Positions 63,001 to 64,000 of a DNA stretch of 64,000 nt are shown in pieces. Source of the DNA: Lepidurus packardi (Eukaryota; Arthropoda; Branchiopoda; Notostraca; Triopsidae). Position numbers and translations under genes: made by a program. The stretch is taken from assembly GCA_023053545.1 (NCBI GenBank), contig JAKZAN010000001.1:12292024-12356023 (forward strand), written 5' to 3'. Within the stretch, counting starts at the first letter, position 1. The number at the start of each line of letters is the position of its first letter. The notes beneath the pieces were generated by a model. It was not told the origin of the DNA. It did no database searches and saw only the letters and a list, made by a program, of their open reading frames with translations.

Positions 63001-63416
63001 ATGTCTACATCCAGATTTTCACCTTCGATAGGAGTTTTCGACTAAAAGCTCGTATTGAAAAACTTCTACTACCTTGTTTGTGCCAGGCTCTAACCTTCTA
63101 GCGAGAAGATCAACATTTCTTGAAACAGTATAAGGTTAAAGGGAAAAGGGACATGATGCAACAAACGTAAATGATTCGTTCTTCGATGATTTCTACATTC
63201 CACCAGGCTCCAGGTGCCAGGCACTGTACCCTTGTGGCTTAATTAGTAGTTGACAGTCGAGGGCAGTTTTTACGCAATATTACCTATGGACAGAGCAATC
63301 ATTGGTTTCTCGGGGTTTGGACGCAAATCCATGGTCTCTATGATGGATCGAATGGGGTTAAACGTGTTTCTCGCAAAGTTGGACGTCTTGACTTGCCACC
63401 CATTTCTGGACTTCAT
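60068..63416 (-). CDS. TAT: Tyrosine aminotransferase
   Basis: Eleven exons in phase: 63416-63284, 62369-62265, 62060-61993, 61862-61704, 61566-61375, 61144-61062, 60979-60910, 60828-60700, 60641-60558, 60491-60393, 60331-60068; 461 aa (human 454). Motifs include [80 protein letters not shown] and ADEIYDYF. The PLP lysine is at about residue 246 in [37 protein letters not shown] and [20 protein letters not shown] follow. It is a fold-type I PLP enzyme converting tyrosine and 2-oxoglutarate to 4-hydroxyphenylpyruvate and glutamate, the first step of tyrosine catabolism. Compared with vertebrate TAT it lacks the regulatory N-terminus and has a longer C-terminal tail (about 50 residues after AEHYC). 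Intron 1 is 914 bp and holds a tandem duplication. Confidence 0.96.
62401..62643. repeat. Tandem duplication (~120 bp unit) in TAT intron 1
   Basis: The first copy begins GTTAACTTGTTACAATGCTA at 62401. The second begins GTTAACTTATTACAATGCTA at 62519. Both share the order AATATATTC, ATGCG(A/G)CCTAATA, GGCTT(T/G)ATT, TCTGAT(A/G)AAATT and TTTTGAAA. They have diverged by point changes and a small insertion in copy 2. No coding meaning. Confidence 0.82.
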
Positions 63417-64000
63417 GTTTTCACTAGTACTTAAGGAGTTACACTGTCTGCACAATAATTACTATCACTAAGAAAATATTACTATTTTTAAGATTAGGGA
63501 AATATATATTTCTGCCTGTGGAACTGCTCTGTTGTACAGAGATCGGCTCGAATAGAACTAAGGAATTTTTTGAATTGCTTTGGACGAATTCGCTGACCGA
63601 AATGTGACTTGTTTTATTGCGGAGTCGATTGTCCACGTGCACGCTACACTTGTTGGCGTTGAATCTCGGATGCCTTTTTAGGGATGGACAACTTTTAAGA
63701 GGTTAAGATGCGTCCTATTCGCGGAGAGAATGGGCCGGAGTTGTTGCTTACTGCGCCATTGGTCGGAAAGATTCGCTGCCCAGATTTTCCCAGCCCCGCA
63801 GCATTGTTTGTCGGAGACGTAGTGCAAACCGGCTTGACTACTTGACGAGAAAACACGCAAGCAGTTGTCTTACGAGGCATTCCCACAAGCTGCCTCGTGT
63901 ATTACTTTATACCTTTCGCTTGCAACACGGGAGTTGAGCTCCTGGGAGCTGGTAATGGGGCAAGTCAATCAAGTAGGGGTAGGGCGGACGGTAGGGAGGA
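63417..64000. other. TAT upstream region to window end
   Basis: 5' UTR/promoter side of the minus-strand TAT gene. Two overlapping minus frames (63678-63886) of about 60 codons have no recognisable domain and may be part of a neighbouring gene beyond the window, but nothing supports this. Confidence 0.45.

Overview
The window is animal nuclear DNA, most likely from a compact insect genome. Genes are split by many short introns (about 50-100 bp, GT-AG). Almost all recognisable proteins are metazoan housekeeping or developmental genes. Three things point to Hexapoda: a charlatan-type zinc-finger regulator, two secreted proteins with the cysteine spacing of insect odorant-binding proteins, and arthropod-style core promoters (TATAAAA about 28-30 bp upstream of TCAGT/TCAGA initiators). 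A lineage with a small genome and many OBPs, such as a mayfly, would fit, but the species cannot be fixed from the sequence. I reconstructed exon-intron structures by eye from splice signals, phase and remembered family sequences. Exon coordinates are in the evidence fields.

Layout. 0-3.4 kb: flank with no gene recognised. 3.4-5.5 kb (-): FoxF/biniou-type forkhead factor. 5.5-11.4 kb: gene-poor DNA with a 187-bp hAT-type MITE and a tandem repeat. 11.5-11.9 kb (+): small secreted Gly/Tyr-rich protein. 12.1-16.4 kb (-): AASDH-type adenylation/carrier/beta-propeller enzyme, divergent from a short gene at 17.0-18.0 kb (+) that resembles only the C-terminal part of Kintoun/DNAAF2. 18.8-22.6 kb (+): EFR3, 15 coding exons. 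22.7-24.1 and 25.1-26.2 kb (-): a tandem pair of OBP-like secreted proteins with low-complexity inserts. 27.0-30.0 kb (+): BOP1. 32.1-33.9 kb (-): charlatan-like zinc-finger protein. 33.9-41.8 kb: long non-coding stretch with G/C homopolymers and a decayed Tigger/pogo transposase fragment. 41.8-45.4 kb (-): heat shock factor. 46.3-48.1 kb (+): WDR89. 49.6-50.3 kb (+): secreted Reeler-domain protein. 50.9-51.9 kb (+): nuclear poly(A)-binding protein. 52.8-53.5 kb (+): UBE2F, convergent with NDUFAF6 at 53.7-55.2 kb (-). 55.8-59.2 kb (+): ZCCHC14-like SAM/CCHC protein. 60.1-63.4 kb (-): tyrosine aminotransferase.

The genes are functionally unrelated neighbours, not a cluster or operon: ribosome assembly (BOP1), mRNA 3'-end and post-transcriptional control (PABPN1, ZCCHC14), neddylation (UBE2F), complex I assembly (NDUFAF6), PI4K anchoring (EFR3), amino-acid metabolism (TAT, AASDH) and transcription (FoxF, charlatan-like, HSF). 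The most novel-looking material is the OBP-like tandem pair with Gly-rich inserts between conserved cysteines, the orphan Gly/Tyr-rich secreted protein, the Kintoun C-terminus-only gene, and two MITE-like elements, one of them a nested inverted repeat inside an intron.
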